Assembly (NCBI RefSeq): GCF_002127325.2
Contig: NC_035444.2
Coordinates: forward strand, 37,917,140 to 37,981,139
Source: Helianthus annuus
Taxonomy: Eukaryota; Streptophyta; Magnoliopsida; Asterales; Asteraceae
DNA length: 64,000 nt
Direction of reading: 5' to 3'
Position 1 is the stretch's first letter, and each line of letters starts with the position of its first letter. Below the pieces are notes generated by a model. That model was not told the DNA's origin, did no database searches, and saw only the letters and a program-made list of their open reading frames with translations. This document shows, in pieces, positions 21,332 to 35,100 of the stretch. The translations under genes and the position numbers were made by a program.

Positions 21332-22054
21332 AGTGTGTAACCATTATTATGATTAATGGAATATATGTTATAAATTTCATTTTTATTATATACATTGTTA
21401 TATGAAATGAATCAAAAACCATTCCTTTTTATTAATCTGCCTAAATAAAGAATCTTAATAGTGAAACCTAGCCTGGTGTCATTATAAGACCCGGCCAAGA
21501 TGGTAAGACTTAAATTAAAAGATTGAGATCCCAGTTAACCTCTATAAACATGTTAACATCCTTGGCAGATGCGATTCGTTAAAATCACACGCGTCATTCT
21601 TATATACGAATCCATTAAGGGATTCCAAAACCCAAATTAATGATTGGTAAATCATGGGTTAAATCGTTAATAAAGATGATCATTTATTTAAAACATCCAT
21701 TAGTGATGAAGTGCCTACGGGCCATACTTATTGTCATATAAGACAAAAGACAGTTGTAGCCTATGACTCCCTGTCAGGAAAGGTAAAAGAACTACGGTTC
21801 AAACCTTCATGCCTTGATTCTCTGTAATCCCGGCTTATATTATAAAAACGTCCCTGTAACTAGGCTTTCGTGCCACTAACAATATTATTTGTAAATAGGA
21901 TAAGTTATATTCAAATCCTAAATAAAAGTGAGTAACAAATTAACCAGATGTGGTCTATGTTTACCATGGTTAATGAATTGCCATAACAGACAATTCCATA
22001 ATAAACTCCTAAATAAAACATTGTCATTATCTTCTGTAACAGATTCGAGTTACA
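21332..22054 (+). other. Leader between hairpin array and gag-pol, element B
   Basis: AT-rich, with no supported ORF. It has one related copy of the leader block that is tandemly tripled in A (TGACTCCCTGTCAGG near 21763-21778) and a GTAACAG stretch near 22040 that could act as a splice acceptor before the gag ATG (22055). Confidence 0.6.
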
Positions 22055-25000
22055 ATGGCTGAATCAAGTGGAGTTAATAGTCATTCGAAGGAGGATGACA
22101 ATGATAACGCCTAGATTCATTTAACGGGTGCTGAACTAAAAGCTTTGTTGGACAACGCTGTCAAGGCAGCCTTGGATCGACAGTACGAGGAATACACCGA
22201 GTCCAGAAGCAGAACCTTGTCTACACCACACTCAAAGCCAAAAACCCACTCTAAATCTCACAACAAACCACCCTCAACTCCGTCTAAGCCTAAGAAGGAC
22301 GACGATAGACACTCATCCAATGAGAATAGCGTCCACCCTAAGAAGAAAGTAGTCGATGATACACCTCGCGCCAGGGGTTGCACGTATAAGTATTTCATAT
22401 CTTGCAAACCCCGAGATTTTACTAGGGAAAAGGGCGCGGTGGAGTGTATGACCTGGTTAGACGAGATGGACACTGTGGTGGACATCAGTGATTGTGCAGA
22501 GAGAGATTTGGTGAAGTTTGTTTCGCAGTCGTTCAAGGGTGAAGCCCTAGCGTGGTGGAGATCTCTGGTTCAAGCCTCTGGAAAGGCTGTTTTGTATAGC
22601 ATGACATGGGAGGAATTTATGGCTCTCATCAAGGAAAATTACTGCCCTCAGCACGAGGTTGAAAAGATCGAATCTGACTTCCTATCGCTAGTCATGAAGA
22701 ACCTGGACTGCCAGGCATATCTCACGACTTTCAACACTCTGTCAAGATTGGTTCCGTATCTTGTAACACCGGAACCCAAACGGATTGCGCGCTTCATTGG
22801 GGGCTTGGCCCTAGAAATAAAAGCTAGCGTAAAGGCTTCTAGGCCTGCTACCTTCAGATCCGTGGCAGACATATCTCTGTCTCTCACGCTTGATGCAGTG
22901 AGGCAGAGATCGTTGAGGAATGCCGAAAGTGAGAAGAGGAAGCGTGAAGATGATGATTCACGTAAATCCAACAAGAAGCACCGGGGAAATCGTGACCACA
23001 TGGGGGGGGGGTGAGAGAACAAGAGAAATGACCGACAGTCAGGCGGCAAGCCCTTGTGCAAGGTTTGTCAGAAGCACCACTTTGGAAGGTGCAGGTTCGA
23101 AAAGAAATCCCCACCGAAGCCGTGTGGGATATGCAAGTCCTCGGAGCATAGGACTCTTGAGTGCAAGAAACTCAAGGATGCAACTTATTACAGTTGCAAT
23201 GAGAAGGGGCATATCAAGACGAACTGCCCAAAGATAGCGAAAAGGGCTGAAGATGGGAAGAAGACCAATGCGAGGGTCTTTCAGATGGATGTTAAAGAGG
23301 CTATCCAGAACGACAATGTCATAACCGGTACGTTCCTTATCAATGATGTTTTCGCGAGAGTCTTTTTTGATTCTGGAGCAGATAAATCCTTTGTGGATGA
23401 TAAGTTCTGCGAATTATTAAGATTGCCTGTTAAAAAACTTGAATGTAAAATACGAAGTAGAACTAGCCGATGGAACTATGGGGACAGTTTCAATTGTTTT
23501 AGATGGATGTGTTATATCCATTAGGAATCACTCATTTCCTTTATCCCTGTTACCCTTTAAATTAGCTGGTTTCGACGTAGTATTGGGTATGGATTGGTTA
23601 TCGCATAACCAAGCCCAAATCGTGTGCAACCAGAAACAAGTGGTAATCAAGACTCCGTCTGGAGAACCACTTACCATCCAAGGAGATACTCGACATGGAT
23701 TGCCTGCACATGTATCTATGCTAAAGGCATCCAGATGTTTGAAGAAAGGATGTGTCATATATATGGCACAGGTAATCATCGGTGAGGAGAAACCCAGAAT
23801 TGAAGACATCCCAGTCATCTCCGACTATCCTGAAGTTTTTCCCAGAAGAACTGCCTGGTTTGCCACCAGACAGACAAGTGGAATTCAGTATTGACATTAT
23901 CCCAGGAGCCGCACCTATCGCAAGAGCGCCTTATAGATTGGCACCCACGGAAATGAAAGAATTGAGGACGCAGCTAGATGATCTGCTAGCCAAGGGTTTT
24001 GTTAGACCAAGTTCATCTCCTTGGGGAGCGCCAATCCTGTTCGTCAAGAAGAAAGATGGTTCGATGCGTCTATGCATCAATTACCGTAAGCTGAACAAAG
24101 TGACGATCAAGAATAGGTATCCTTTGCCCAGGATCGACGATCTGTTCGATCAGTTGCAAAGAGCGAGCTATTTTTCCAAAATTGACCTACGGTCAGGATA
24201 CCATCAATTGAAGGTCAAGGATGAAGACGTGCATAAAACTGCATTTAGGACTCGATATGGTCATTTCGAGTTCCTAGTGATTCCTTTTGGGCTCACAAAT
24301 GCACCTGCCGCATTCATGGATCTCATGAATCGCGTATGCAAACCTTATTTGGATAAATTTGTCATTGTCTTCATCGATGACATCCTTATCTACTCGAAGA
24401 GTCAAGCTGACCACGAAAAGCATCTTCGATGTATTCTCAAACTGCTTCATCAAGAAAAGCTTTATGCCAAGTTCTCTAAATGTGACTTTTGGCTACGAGA
24501 AGTTCAGTTTCTTGGACATGTAGTCAGCGAGCGTGGTATCCAGGTTGATCCCGCTAAAGATGAAGCCGTCATGAACTGGCAGGAGCCAAAGACACCTACG
24601 GAGATTCGCAGTTTCCTAGGTCTAGCAGGATACTACAGACGCTTCATCGAAAACTTTTCAAGAATTGCTGCACCCCTAACTTCTTTAACTAGAAAGAAAA
24701 TAAAGTTCGATTGGGGCCCTAAGCAGCAAGAAGCTTTTGATATCCTCAAACAAAAGCTGAGCAATGCTCCAGTGTTGACATTGCCAAACGAAATGGAAGA
24801 ATTTGTCATATATTGTGATGCATCACACACCGGTATGGGTTGTGTGCTTATGCAGAGGGGCAAGGTGATTGCCTATGCTTCGCGACAATTGAAAGTGCAT
24901 GAAAAGAACTACACCACCCACGACTTGGAGTTGGGTGCCGTTGTATTTGCACTAAAACTTTGGAGGCATTACCTTTATGGCATTAAATTTGTGATCTATT

Positions 25001-26291
25001 CTGATCACAAAAGCCTTCAGCATCTGTTCAATCAGAAAGACCTGAATATGAGGCGGCGACGTTGGATGGAAACTCTGAACGACTATGACTGTGAAATAAG
25101 ATACCATCCAGGCAAGGCCAATGTAGTCGCAGATGCCTTGAGCAGGAAAGAGAGAGTGAAACCGATAAGAATCAATGCCAAGAGCATTGAAATTAAGAAC
25201 AGTCTGAATGAACGATTGTTAGCTGCACAGAAAGGAGCTGTGTTAGAAGCTAACTATCCAAACGAAAAGCTAGGGGTAACTGAGGAGCAGTTATCTTATG
25301 GCAAGGACAGAATTCTGAGATTAAATGGGAGGATATGGGTTCCTGTTTATGGAGGTCTTCGTGACGTTATCCTTCAGGAAGCCCACAGTTCCCGATATTC
25401 CGTTCATTCTGGTGCTGATAAAATGTACCAGGACTTGAAGGCAATTTTTTGGTGGATAGGCTTGAAAAAGTCTATAGCCACCTATGTAGCAAAGTGCTTG
25501 AGTTGTGCACAAGTAAAGGCCAAGCATCAAAAGCCGTCAGGCTTGCTACAACAGCCTGAACTTCCCGAGTGGAAATGGGAAATGGTGACGATGGATTTCA
25601 TCACCAAATTACCAAAGACAAAGAAGGGAAACGATACAATATGGGTAATAGTTGATAGACTGACCAAGTCAGCACATTTCCTACGAATAAAGGAGACTCA
25701 TAGCTCCGATATATTAGCCCAGTTGTTTGTAGACAAGATTGTAGCCCTTCATGGAGTGCCTGTGTCTATCATCTCTGATAGAGATACCAGATACACCTCA
25801 CACTTTTGGAGAAGCTTCCAACAATCTTTGGGCTCACGTTTGAATTTCAGTACGGCTTACCACCCTCAGACAGATGGACAGAGTGAGCGTACGATCCAAA
25901 CGTTAGAAGACATGCTTCATGCATGTGCAATCGACCTAGGTGGCAGTTGGGATAACCACCTACCGTTGGTCGAATTCTCCTATAACAATAGCTACCACAC
26001 AAGCATTAAGACTGCACATTTTGAAGCTTTATATGGTAGAAAATGTAGAACGCTCGTTTGTTGAGCAGAAGTTGGAGATGTCCAAATGACAGGACCTGAT
26101 ATTATTTTTGAAACAACAGACAAGATTGTCCAAATTCGCGATCGATTGAAAGCTGCCCGAGATAGGCAGAAAAGCTACGCAGATTTGAAGCGTAAGCCTT
26201 TCAATTTCGAAGTAGGCGACAAGGTTTTACTCAAGGTATCACCCTGGAAGGGGGTGATGCGATTTGGTAAGAAAGGCAAGCTAAGCCCGAG
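22055..26291 (+). pseudogene. Gag-pol of element B, first segment, broken
   Basis: Start ATG 22055 (MAESSG). Damage seen: TAG 22112-22114; TGA 23012-23014 after a run of nine or ten G; a frame change in the A-run near 23425-23432; a frame change in the T-run near 23835-23840; TGA 26062-26064 at a conserved tryptophan; then the insertion of element C at 26292. Domains: gag core ([20 protein letters not shown]); two Cys/His clusters, the second degraded ([14 protein letters not shown], its first Cys changed to Tyr); protease with intact DSGAD (near 23370); RT with FIDD (near 24375); RNase H ([24 protein letters not shown]); integrase HHCC and core ([30 protein letters not shown]). The remaining C-terminus is at 40347-40691. 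All breaks but the stops fall in homopolymer runs. Confidence 0.93.
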
Positions 26292-29200
26292 TGTAACACC
26301 TCGGAAATTTACGTCCAATAATGCAATGACACGTGGCATAGGCTTTGGATATGTGAAAACATACTTTAGAGGGACTAAAGTTGACAAACAGTGAAACTAT
26401 GGAATTATAAGGGTCCAAAGTGTCAACAATGGAAAGATAGGCTCTACAATAACCCTACATGATGTTTATAATCTCAAACGGATAAATCATGGATCATACG
26501 AAGCGGAAAATGTAAGAAAGTGAGGAATTACAAACTACAGGGGCTAAACGTGTCAACATGTTGAATTTATACCTCTGAGTGATCTTTTGGCAAACCCGAA
26601 GCTTTGTAATGATAAAATATACTCACTAGAATATGTGGTAAAAATTTCATGAAGTTTCGTTATCGTATGAGAAAGTTATGATCAAAACCGTATGCGAAGG
26701 GTTAAATGCGTCAACGTTGAATTTCGTGACTTTTCGGGTGAGCGCAAAGTTAACCAAGGACTTTACCATGTTTGTAAATGTCCCAAGGTCCTTAAAAATC
26801 ATGTTTGAGGGTTTAATGAGCAAGATAGATAGCCAAAACCTCGTAACAAAGGACCAAGGACCAAAACGCAAACTTTAAAAAGGTTTTTGTGGATCAGATG
26901 AAGCCAGGCAGCCCGCCTGGCACCCTTAAGCGGGCCGCGTGACCTGCCCAGCGACAGAAAACGGGCAACTGCCAGTTGCAGGTCTGATTTCGAGTTGTGT
27001 ATAGCTTTTCTCCACTCCAGAGCCTCACCAATCAACTTACATGCATGTAGGGGCACTTGTAACCATATTACAACATTCCTAGGCTATTGTGGCAGCTCTA
27101 AATCAGATCAAAACCTGCATAAAAGGAGCTTGAAGTTGTAACCAAGAACACTTGCATTTTCAAAATTCACAAGATCAACTCCTGGAGCTTTCTGGACGAC
27201 AAGACACCTTCCTAGTGATCTCTAAGCTTTATTAGGACTCTTGTAAGTGTTCATACCCTTCTCAAATTCGTTCTAACTTAGTTTAATTACCGAAAGTCAA
27301 TCCGTCGTAAATTTAGTTTGACTTTACGATTAAACGAAAATGGCTTAGTCATTTCTCGAATTGAAAGTACCTACAAGTTGGTATTTATGTAGGTAACAAA
27401 CCCTCAAAAGGGTATTTTCAGATTCTCACTCTAAGCATGACGATTGTCGAGTCAAAGTTTTTCTTAAAAAGTCAACAGAATGTGTTTTTGCAAAATTTAG
27501 CATAAATAGTAATGTAGATCACATGCAACCTGTTTGATCATCAAAATAACTTTGTAATGAATGTAAGAACATGTTTCATCATGATCAACTCGACAATTTT
27601 CAGTCCAAACCCGGATCGGAACCGAAAGTCTCATAAAATGACTTTTTCTTTGACTCTCGATTAGGATCCGTGCATGCATGTTTGAGATCTGCCTTAGAGC
27701 TTATTTTGGACCATTTTTATATATGTACAACTCTCTGAGATTTTACAAACTTGGTTCAACACTTGTCCGATTCATATGCATGTTACCGGTTTATGCTTAA
27801 ATATGACTATTTTGCCCTTTTTGCTATAAAACGCGATTTTTGAAAAAGTGAGAGAGTAGAAATGGTTGTTGCTGATTTATAAACTTGCACCAAAAATTTG
27901 ATATCAGTTTGAGGTCCAGATTTAGAGTTATGCTCAATATCGTAATTTGAAAGCTTTATGTTAAGTAAACGGCGTAATTAACGGATAGCCTATTTAAACC
28001 CACTTTTTGATATAAAACTTTTTACCCACTGATGTAATATAATATTTTAGGATTTTTGATGATTTTTATTTAATTTTTGGTTGAGCATAACATAGGTCCC
28101 TAAGTTTAATTCGGTTAATACCGAATTTACCCTTTTAAGCCATAAAATGAGTTTTATAAATTATTTTGACCCCAAACCTTTTTCCACTTATTTCATTTGT
28201 TAAATAAATTATTTTGAGCATTCTGGAAATATAAAAATATCAGCTTTCTTTTGAAAATCCGGAAACGGCTCTAAATCGCCTATTTAAGTGTTTTAAACGC
28301 CTAATATGCACTATAACCATATTAAACATATAAGGTTGACACCTACTGATATTCTTAGCATATTTTTATAAAATAACAGTAAGTATAAGTTTTTGAATTC
28401 ATGTTTCCAGTTTTGACACTTTTAGCCCTTGTGAAATTACCAAAATACCCCAAAAGTGCATAGTTTGATTTTAAATGATAAGTTTCATATATGGGTCATA
28501 CCCTACTGTTATAATATGTTAAATTGAGCATTTTTACTGTAAGAATCAGACCTACAACTCAGATTACGAATTTAACTCTTTTATAATTTTTTAAATGACC
28601 AAAATGCCCTTATAAGGCATAAGTTGAGTTTAAATTCATTCGGGGCATAATAGAACATAACTTACTGATATTATGACATACTTAGAGCATATTATCTCAG
28701 GGAACTTGCATATGACTCTTATGGTTACCCGTAACGCTCTTTTAGCGTTCGGTTCGGTTTATGTAACTAGTTTGCATAAATTGACCGAAACGGGTCAAAC
28801 ATTATCATTCTTGTCTCAAAATCCAGAATGTATTTAGCATACCCATATTATACAAGTATTCAAACTTGTCGGGTCTAAATCACGTTCTACCCGGTCTTCG
28901 CTTAATCGTGCGTTTGAACCGTATCGTCCTTAAAACTAACCGGTCTAAGCTTAGGCTTAAATAAAGATCCGTTAGGAATCTAATAGGTTATTATAAACCT
29001 TTGTTCCAGAATAGAAGAACCAGTAAAAGCTACCTTCACTTGCTAGTTGTGATTTATACTTACCAAGGTAAATACTTTTAACTTATTTTCCCTATACGGG
29101 CTTGGGATACGGTATATAAAATACCGCTTGGTCCGGCATCGAATTCTTTAATCGAATAGAGGTTAAATTTATTGAGATGCCTTGTTTTGAATGTGTTTTA

Positions 29201-29838
29201 TTGCTTAAAGACTTTGGGGGGTTAATGACCATGTCCCGGATATCCTTGGCATCATCTTACGAGATGGCCACGACCTGAGCACTGGGTGTAGGCGTACACC
29301 CGTCAGTGTATAACTCTATATTGTGGTGTGTCTATTAATCTTTATCCCGGTTTACGGATCGGGCTACTGAACGCATAAGTAACATGTAAATCCCTTACAA
29401 GATTATATTGCATAATTATTCCAAGTTATAAAAATATTTTTATGCCATGTGCATTTAAATCAATTTTCAACCTTTTTCAAAATGAGTCAGTTAAATTGTA
29501 TTTACCAGTGTAAACTGACGTATTTTCCCAAAAGGTTAAGTGCAGGTACTACACGAAATAGGCTGGCTGTCTTCTAGAGCGTCCACAATAAGTCTCGCAA
29601 GCTTGGATGACAATAAATCTGTTGAACAATATCTTATTTTTATTTTTTTGATCCGCCTGTGGATCCGTTTCAACTAATTAGTGATATTTGATATTACACT
29701 CTATTAAAGTTGAAATGAATCTATCTTTGCTTCCGCTGTGCATTTATATATTGTGTTGTTTGTCTATGATGATGCCAACTACGTCACTATACTCCCCACC
29801 GGGCCCACCGGTGACACGTGGAAATTAGGGGTGTGACA
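26292..29838 (+). repeat. 5' LTR of element C (3547 bp)
   Basis: TGTAACACC to GTGTGACA. GC-rich inverted repeat at 26908-26938 (one arm has a G-to-A change, GCAGCCCGC), and a weak TATA-like TGCATAAAAGG at 27115-27125. Otherwise AT-rich. It is almost the same as 36800-40346. Confidence 0.97.
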
Positions 29839-29841
29839 GGT

Positions 29842-29854
29842 TGGTATCAGACCC
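29842..29854 (+). other. Primer-binding site of element C, one mismatch
   Basis: TGGTATCAGACCC differs by one base from TGGTATCAGAGCC in A and B. The change is at the eleventh base of the match to the initiator methionine tRNA. Confidence 0.85.
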
Positions 29855-30034
29855 AACTCTGAGTGAATTAAACACTAGCCTTTTGTGTTTAATCTCAGTT
29901 ACACAATTGCACATTCCTCGATTCTCGAGTCTAGACAAAGAACTTAGGGAATATCCAAAATTTGTTTTATTTTCTAACTTTGTCTTATATATATTTTGTT
30001 GTGTCACTTGTTTGATTTTTGACAGGTTCGCAAA

Positions 30035-31309
30035 ATGCCGCCACGTATGAGAGGAAGAGGAAGGAGACAAGGAGCATATGTAGCCCCAAACGACCATGAA
30101 GCCGGACCTTCGCACAGGCGAACACCTTCAGGCTCCCATAACACAGATGCTCAAAATCTGTGGAGGTCTTTTACTGAACCCGCAAGGCACTCGGTTTCAC
30201 AGAGTACCTCACCTTCTATCCCACACTCCTTTGGGCCTCAATCAGAAAATGAGCCCCACAACTCTCACCAGTCCTATATTCCTCTCCAAGGACACCAATC
30301 ACCCTTTGACCACCCATCACCTGTTTTCCAAGGCCTGTTCAACCCTGCTGACTACCTTGATGTGCCTATGGGTTTTAACCCACTTGGACCAGAAGACCAT
30401 TTCCCTGGCGACAATGCGATGGAGGTCGATGAAGATACCGATCCCTCAATGCCACCATCTGGAACTCCGAACCACCCTATCGAGATTTCTGATGGGTCAC
30501 CATTTGTGGGATCACCATACAATGGTCCCGACAGCTTTGAGGTGAGATTCAGGCAGCATGACTGGGTATTTACCCCTAGTTACCATAACTCTCCCCTGCA
30601 CCAGCCGCAACACAGCTCTCCCTTGCATCCCCAGCAGCAGCAGCAGCAGAATCCTTCCGGGGATTCCCGACTTGTCGCGGTCACTCCACCGCCGCCACCA
30701 CCTCCGGTTGTGCCTCCTCCGCCTCCAAGGCGAAGACGAACGAATGCACGGATGTCCACACGAGGGGGAATACGCATCGGCACCCCTCCACATTCAGGTA
30801 GCAGCCGATACTCGCCACTTCATGAAGAACCAGAGATGGGAGAATCTTCACATCCCGTCTCAGAAGTAACTTCTGCACCAATCGCGCCACCACCACCACA
30901 GGACTTCGGGAACCCAATCCCTGCTTATACTAGCGTGGCAGCGTACAATCCCTTCGAGCAGACGTTTCCCCCAGGTTATAACTTTACAGAGGATCCCTAC
31001 TAGGTAGCTGCGAACTACAACTCTCTACATCCGGAAGGTACTTTTGGAGGTCCCTGGGCTACGGGACAATTGACCTATGGATACCCATCATATGGATATC
31101 AGCAGCCGCAGCCTCCTCAACCACCGCAATATCCGCTACCACCGCCGGCACCGATGATGTCGCCGCCACAAGTTCAAGAAATCCTTCAAGGGATAAATGA
31201 TGTGCGACGTGAGATGCGGCATGAGTTACGGGAAGAGCGCCGGCATCATCGTGGGATGTTTAAGAAGATGGTGGATTTAATCAAGGGAAAAAGCAAGAAG
31301 GACTACTAA
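30035..31309 (+). pseudogene. ORF1 of element C, one premature stop
   Basis: One frame of 424 residues from ATG 30035 (MPPRMRGRGRRQG) to TAA 31307-31309, interrupted only by TAG 31001-31003 at a position that is tryptophan (DPYW) in the intact copy of A. Shared parts: basic N-terminus, Pro/His-rich region, MEVDEDTDP, PNHPIEISDGSP, a Gln run (HPQQQQQQN), TPPPPPPPVVPPPPP, ARMSTRGGIRIGTPP, and the C-terminal charged helix from PPQVQEILQGI to KGKSKKDY. Just upstream, TTTTTGACAGG (30017-30027) looks like a 3' splice site, and the same stretch precedes ORF1 in A. The single stop could be a recent null or be read through; the sequence does not say which. Confidence 0.88.
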
Positions 31310-31335
31310 ATCCTTTGTTTGCTAGTTATTTAATC

Positions 31336-31506
31336 ATGTCCCTGCTAGGACATTTATTTCTGTACTCTGCCCCTGCGTGGGCATATTTTTCCTTTCTGTT
31401 CTACCCCTGCGTGGGTTTGTTTGTTTCTGTTTGACCCCTGCGTGGGTTTGTTTGTTAGTTTAGCCCCTGCGTGGTATGTTATTTGTGTAAAAGTCCCGTT
31501 TAGGGC
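31336..31506 (+). repeat. Five-hairpin array downstream of ORF1, element C
   Basis: Copies: 31336-31353 (ATGTCC-CTGCTA-GGACAT), 31368-31383 (TGCCC-CTGCGT-GGGCA), 31403-31416 and 31434-31447 (ACCC-CTGCGT-GGGT), and 31463-31476 (GCCC-CTGCGT-GGTA, partly unpaired). They are followed by GTCCCGTTTAGGGC at 31493-31506. Arm sequence changes between copies are compensated. Confidence 0.88.
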
Positions 31507-32172
31507 AAACTCTTGTTAAGTTAATTTTATATGAAATGGTTAATTTAAGTTTTTCATTTTTTTTATGCATAAATATAATACACGAATAAATGAAAAATAG
31601 CAATTATTATTTTACCATTTTAATAATAAGAATCTTAAAAAGGTAAAACCTAGCTTGAATGTCATATTAAAGACCTGGCCAATATGGTAGAACCTGTTTA
31701 AAAAAGATTCAAATCTCTGTTAACATCTGAAAACATGTTAACGTTCTTGGCTAGTGTGATCCGTAAAATCACACATGTTCCCCTTTTAATAAATTATCCA
31801 AAATCCATATTCTATATAGATATATTTGATTGTGACATAATGCCTACGGGTTATAATTAATGTCATATAAAACAAAAAGGCAGCCGTGATTTCTAGACCC
31901 CCTGCCAAGAAAAAGGATTGATTTGTTTTAATTATTCAAATTTTAATCCTATAGAATCTAAATTCAAATTTAGAAATTTGTCCAAGTGACTAGGCCTATT
32001 GTGCCAATATATATTTCATTCTCAGGTAAAGTAGCTAATAAAAAGTCCTGAATGAAACTAATTAACTAATATGGCTCTTATTTACCATGGTTAATAAATC
32101 GTCAAGAACGATAATACTGTTTAGGCTTCTAAATAGACCTTGTCCTTACTTTTATGTAGCACCTAAAGCCAC
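31507..32172 (+). other. Leader between hairpin array and gag-pol, element C
   Basis: AT-rich, with no supported ORF. It has a single copy of the block that is tandemly repeated in A (about 31840-31910). It ends in ATGTAGCACCTAAAGCCAC before the gag ATG at 32173. Confidence 0.6.
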
Positions 32173-35100
32173 ATGGCTAAGTCTGAAGAAGTAAACAGTC
32201 ACACAGAGGAAGGCCCAGATAACACTAGAATACATATAACTGGTGCGGAGCTACAAGCATTAGTAGAAAATGCTGTTGCCAAAGCCATTGAAAGGCAATA
32301 TAGTGAACCAAGTAGGACCCGAAGTAGGGCCCGGTCCGCGCCACATTCCAAGACCAAGGGTCATTCGGAGGCTCATACCAAACCACTCTCTAAGAAGGAT
32401 GCATCTAAGAAAGATGAGCTCAAGAAGGATGATGAGCGACATTCATCCAACCAAAACAGTGTTCCCTCAAGGGAGGTTGAGCATAAGTCAGAATCGCGTG
32501 GTAAGTCATGTACATACAAATACTTCGTCTCATGTAAACCCCGGGACTTTACTTGGGAGAAGGGAGCGGTTGACTGCATGACCTGGTTGGACGAAATGGA
32601 TACAGTGGTAGATATCAGCGGGTGTGCTGATCGGGATGTAGTGAAGTACGTATCCCAATCGTTCAAAGGGGACGCACTAGCGTGGTGGAAATCTCTCTTA
32701 CAAGCTGCCGGAAAGGCCACACTTTACAGTATGTCATGGGATCAGTTCGTAGCCCTTATTAAAGAGAATTTTTGCCCACAACACGAAGTTGAAAGGATCG
32801 AGTCAGACTTCATATCTTTGGTGATGAAGAATCTAGACTGCCAGGCATACCTCACCACTTTCAATACTCTATCTCGATTGGTTCCATACTTGGTAACCCC
32901 AGAGCCGAAAAGGATTGCCCGTTTCATTGGGGGTTTGGCCCCTGAGATTAAGGCAAGTGTTAAGGCATCGAGGCCTACAACGTTCAGATCAGTAGCTGAT
33001 CTATCTCTCTCTCTCACCCAGGACGTGGTCAGGTTGAGAGCACTTAGGAACTCGGAAGAGAATAAGAGGAAGCGTGAGGACGATACCTCACGGAGATCGG
33101 AGAAGAAACACCGAGGGAATAACGACCAAAGGAAAGGGTCGGGATTTAAGAGAGATGGGCAACAATCAGAGGATAAGCCCAAATGCAAAACCTGCAAGAA
33201 GAATCATTTTGGGAAATGTCGCTTAGAGTCGAAATCGCAGTCCCACACGAGACCCTGTGGAATCTGCAAATCTACTGACCATACGACTTTGAAGTGTAAG
33301 GGTCTGAAGGATGCAACATGTTACGGTTGCAACGAGAAAGGGCACATAAAGTCTAATTGCCCAAAGAACGCTAAGAAAGCCGATGATGGAAAGAAGACCA
33401 ATGCAAGAGTCTTCAAGATGGACGCTAAGGAAGCTGTTCAAGATGACAACGTGATTACAGGTACCTTTCTTGTAAACGATGTTTTTGCTAGAGTATTGTT
33501 TGATTTTGGAGCAGATAAGTCCTTTGTAGATAATAAGTTCTGTGAATTGTTAAAATTACCTGTAAAAGCCTTAAGTGTGAAGTATGAGGTGGAATTAGCT
33601 GATGGGACCATAGAAACCGCCTCAACTGTTTTAGATGGATGTGTTATATCCATTAGGAATCACTCTTTTCCATTACCCTTACTTCCCTTTAAGCTAGCCG
33701 GTTTTGACGTAGTGATAGGTATGGATTGGTTATCGCATAACCAAGCCCAGATTCTATGCAACAGAAAGCAAGTAGTAGTTAAAACTCCGTCCGGTGAGGC
33801 ACTCACTATCCAAGGAGATACCCAACATGGATTGCCCGAGCAAGTGTCCATGCTCAAGGCATCCAGATGTCTGCAGAAGGGTTGTGTCATTTACATGGCA
33901 CAAGTTACTGTTGATGAGCCAAAGCCAAGGATTGAGGATATCCCTGTCATTTCGGATTACCCTGAAGTTTTCCCGGACGAACTACCTGGCTTACCGCCGG
34001 ATAGGCAAGTGGAGTTTCGAATTGACATCATTCCGGGTGCGGCGCCAGTAGCGAGAGCACCATATAGGTTGGCACCAACGGAGATGAAGGAGTTAAGGAC
34101 GCAGTTAGATGATCTGTTAGCTAAAGGTTTTATTAGACCTAGCTCGTCTCCTTGGGGAGCACCGATTTTGTTTGTCAAAAAGAAGGATGGATCGATGCGT
34201 CTGTGCATCGATTACCGCGAGCTTAATAAAGTCACCATCAAGAATAGGTATCCTTTGCCTAGGATCGACGACCTGTTCGATCAATTACAAGGAGCAAGCT
34301 ACTTTTCAAAGATCGACTTGAGGTCAGGCTATCACCAGTTGAAGGTCAAGGATGAAGATGTGCACAAGACAGCGTTTAGGACTCGTTATGGACATTACGA
34401 GTTCCTAGTGATGCCTTTTGGGCTCACTAACGCACCGGCCGCATTCATGGATCTCATGAATCGCGTCTGCAAGCCTTATTTGGATAAATTCATCATCGTC
34501 TTTATTGACGACATCCTTATCTACTCTAAGAACCAAGCTGACCACGAGAAACACCTTCGTTGTATTCTCAAACTTCTACATCATGAGAAGCTCTATGCCA
34601 AATTTTCAAAGTGCGAATTTTGGCTTCGAGAGGTCCAATTCCTTGGACATGTGGTAAGTGAGCGTGGTATCCAAGTAGATCCCGCTAAGGTAGAAGCAGT
34701 TATGAATTGGCAGGAGCCAAAGACACCTACCGAGATTCGCAGTTTTCTAGGATTAGCAGGATACTATAGGCGATTCATCGAAAATTTTTCAAGGATTGCT
34801 GCGCCCCTAACTTCGTTGACACGTAAGAAGATCAAGTTTGAATGGGGCCCTAAGCAGCAGGAATCCTTTGACGTTCTGAAGAAGAAGTTGAGCAATGCAC
34901 CAGTGTTAACATTGCCCGATGGTATAGAAGATTTCGTGGTGTATTGCGATGCGTCACACACCGGTATGGGCTGTGTACTCATGCAGAGAGGCAAGGTCAT
35001 TGCCTACGCGTCACGACAACTAAAGGTGCACAAGAAAAACTACACCACCCACGACTTGGAACTGGGTGCCGTTGTGTTTGCACTGAAACTTTGGAGACAC

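Noticed and set aside
22989..23012. Long poly-G run in gag of element B as a programmed frameshift site
   Set aside because: The frame is the same on both sides of the run and a stop follows at once; it fits decay or a sequencing problem better.
26647..26871. Antisense open frame repeated in both LTRs of C (also 37155-37379)
   Set aside because: The two copies are identical only because the LTRs are; A, B and F show no conserved protein there.
30681..30917. Antisense open frames opposite ORF1 (also opposite gag-pol and in LTRs)
   Set aside because: They mirror proline-codon and repeat composition of the real ORF on the other strand, and the equivalents in A and B are not conserved as proteins.
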